Shown here: positions 5,599-5,785 of the stretch, in pieces
How positions within the stretch are numbered: position 1 is the first letter of the stretch
Layout of the letters: the number at the start of each line of letters is the position of its first letter
NCBI GenBank assembly: GCA_902494545.1
Contig: CABUTP010000105.1
Coordinates: forward strand, 1-5,785
Direction of reading: 5' to 3'
DNA length: 5,785 bases
From: an uncultured Collinsella sp.
Lineage (GTDB): Bacteria > Actinomycetota > Coriobacteriia > Coriobacteriales > Coriobacteriaceae
Program-made: the position numbers and the translations under genes
Notes under the pieces: model-generated
The model's input: the letters and a program-made list of their open reading frames with translations, nothing else
Told to the model about the DNA's origin: nothing
Database searches by the model: none

Positions 5599-5785
5599 CT
5601 ATTCGCCGGCCTCCCGGCACATCATGCCGAGGGCCCACAGCCACCTCACGAGCTCGGCGGCGGTGGCGGCGTTCGCCTTCGCCTGGGGCATGCCCCTCTC
5701 GAGCATCTCCTCGCGTCGCCGGAGCAGGCGCTCGGACCCCTTCCTCCCGTGCATCCTTATCTCGAGGGGCACGCCCGTGTCCCTC
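5599..5785 (-). CDS. C-terminal end of a probable transposase (IS110/IS1111-like), truncated by window edge
   Basis: An open frame on the minus strand enters at the right edge and ends with TAG at 5601-5599, giving 61 residues. It is basic and helical: MHGRKGSERLLRRREEML, then ERGMPQAKANAATAAELVRW, then LWALGMMCREAGE. The pattern of a basic helix, 'RG..xxKA..A.A.ELV.W.WAL' and a short tail resembles the C-terminal tail of IS110-family transposases as I remember them. The catalytic parts lie outside the window, so the family is not proven. The GC-rich non-coding tail that follows fits the end of an insertion sequence. ISL3-, IS256- or other-type transposase C-termini cannot be excluded. Confidence 0.5.
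   Translation of the reverse strand, partial: RDTGVPLEIRMHGRKGSERLLRRREEMLERGMPQAKANAATAAELVRWLWALGMMCREAGE

Noticed and set aside
5447..5644. A 65-codon open frame on the minus strand overlapping the transposase end
   Set aside because: It is Ala/Arg/Pro-rich, has no ribosome binding site and overlaps the better-supported transposase-like frame.

Overview
The window is a high-GC stretch of bacterial chromosome. The gene content, the GC-rich codon use, the clear AGGAGG-type ribosome binding sites and a REP-like GGGGACAGGC palindrome fit a gut Coriobacteriia genome, most likely Collinsella. That assignment is inferred from the style of the sequence and from memory of such genomes, not from a search.

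Layout: (1) 2-124 (+) is the 3' end of a gene whose tail resembles the DUF5605 C-terminal domain of glycoside-hydrolase-like proteins. (2) 141-213 is a long two-part hairpin directly upstream of the next gene. (3) 236-1147 (+) is a complete ROK-family sugar kinase without the usual ROK zinc cluster, closed by a 16-bp terminator stem at 1191-1230. (4) 1287-4055 (-) is a complete MgtA-type P-type ATPase that converges on the ROK gene. (5) 4056-4494 is a divergent intergenic region. It holds a good mgtA promoter, a 23-codon leader ORF with a perfect Shine-Dalgarno, a REP-like palindrome and a long-range inverted repeat that ends in a U-tract ahead of mgtA. (6) 4495-5175 (+) is pyrE, orotate phosphoribosyltransferase. 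(7) 5175-5388 is a dense run of hairpins, including one of about 99 nt with roughly 39 base pairs. (8) 5389-5598 is GC-rich and apparently non-coding. (9) 5599-5785 (-) is the C-terminal end of what is probably a transposase, cut by the window edge.

The genes do not form one pathway. The first two may be a carbohydrate-use pair: an extracellular or envelope glycosidase-like protein followed by a sugar kinase. MgtA is a stand-alone magnesium importer with its own long leader. PyrE is a stand-alone pyrimidine gene. The right edge is a mobile element.

The most interesting points are the mgtA leader, which is built like a leader-peptide attenuator without being a recognisable M-box riboswitch, and the MgtA protein itself. 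Three membrane positions that normally carry cation-coordinating residues (E, N, D) read Q, S and E here. The structured non-coding DNA next to the transposase end is a candidate for a guide (bridge or seek) RNA if the element is of the IS110/IS1111 type.
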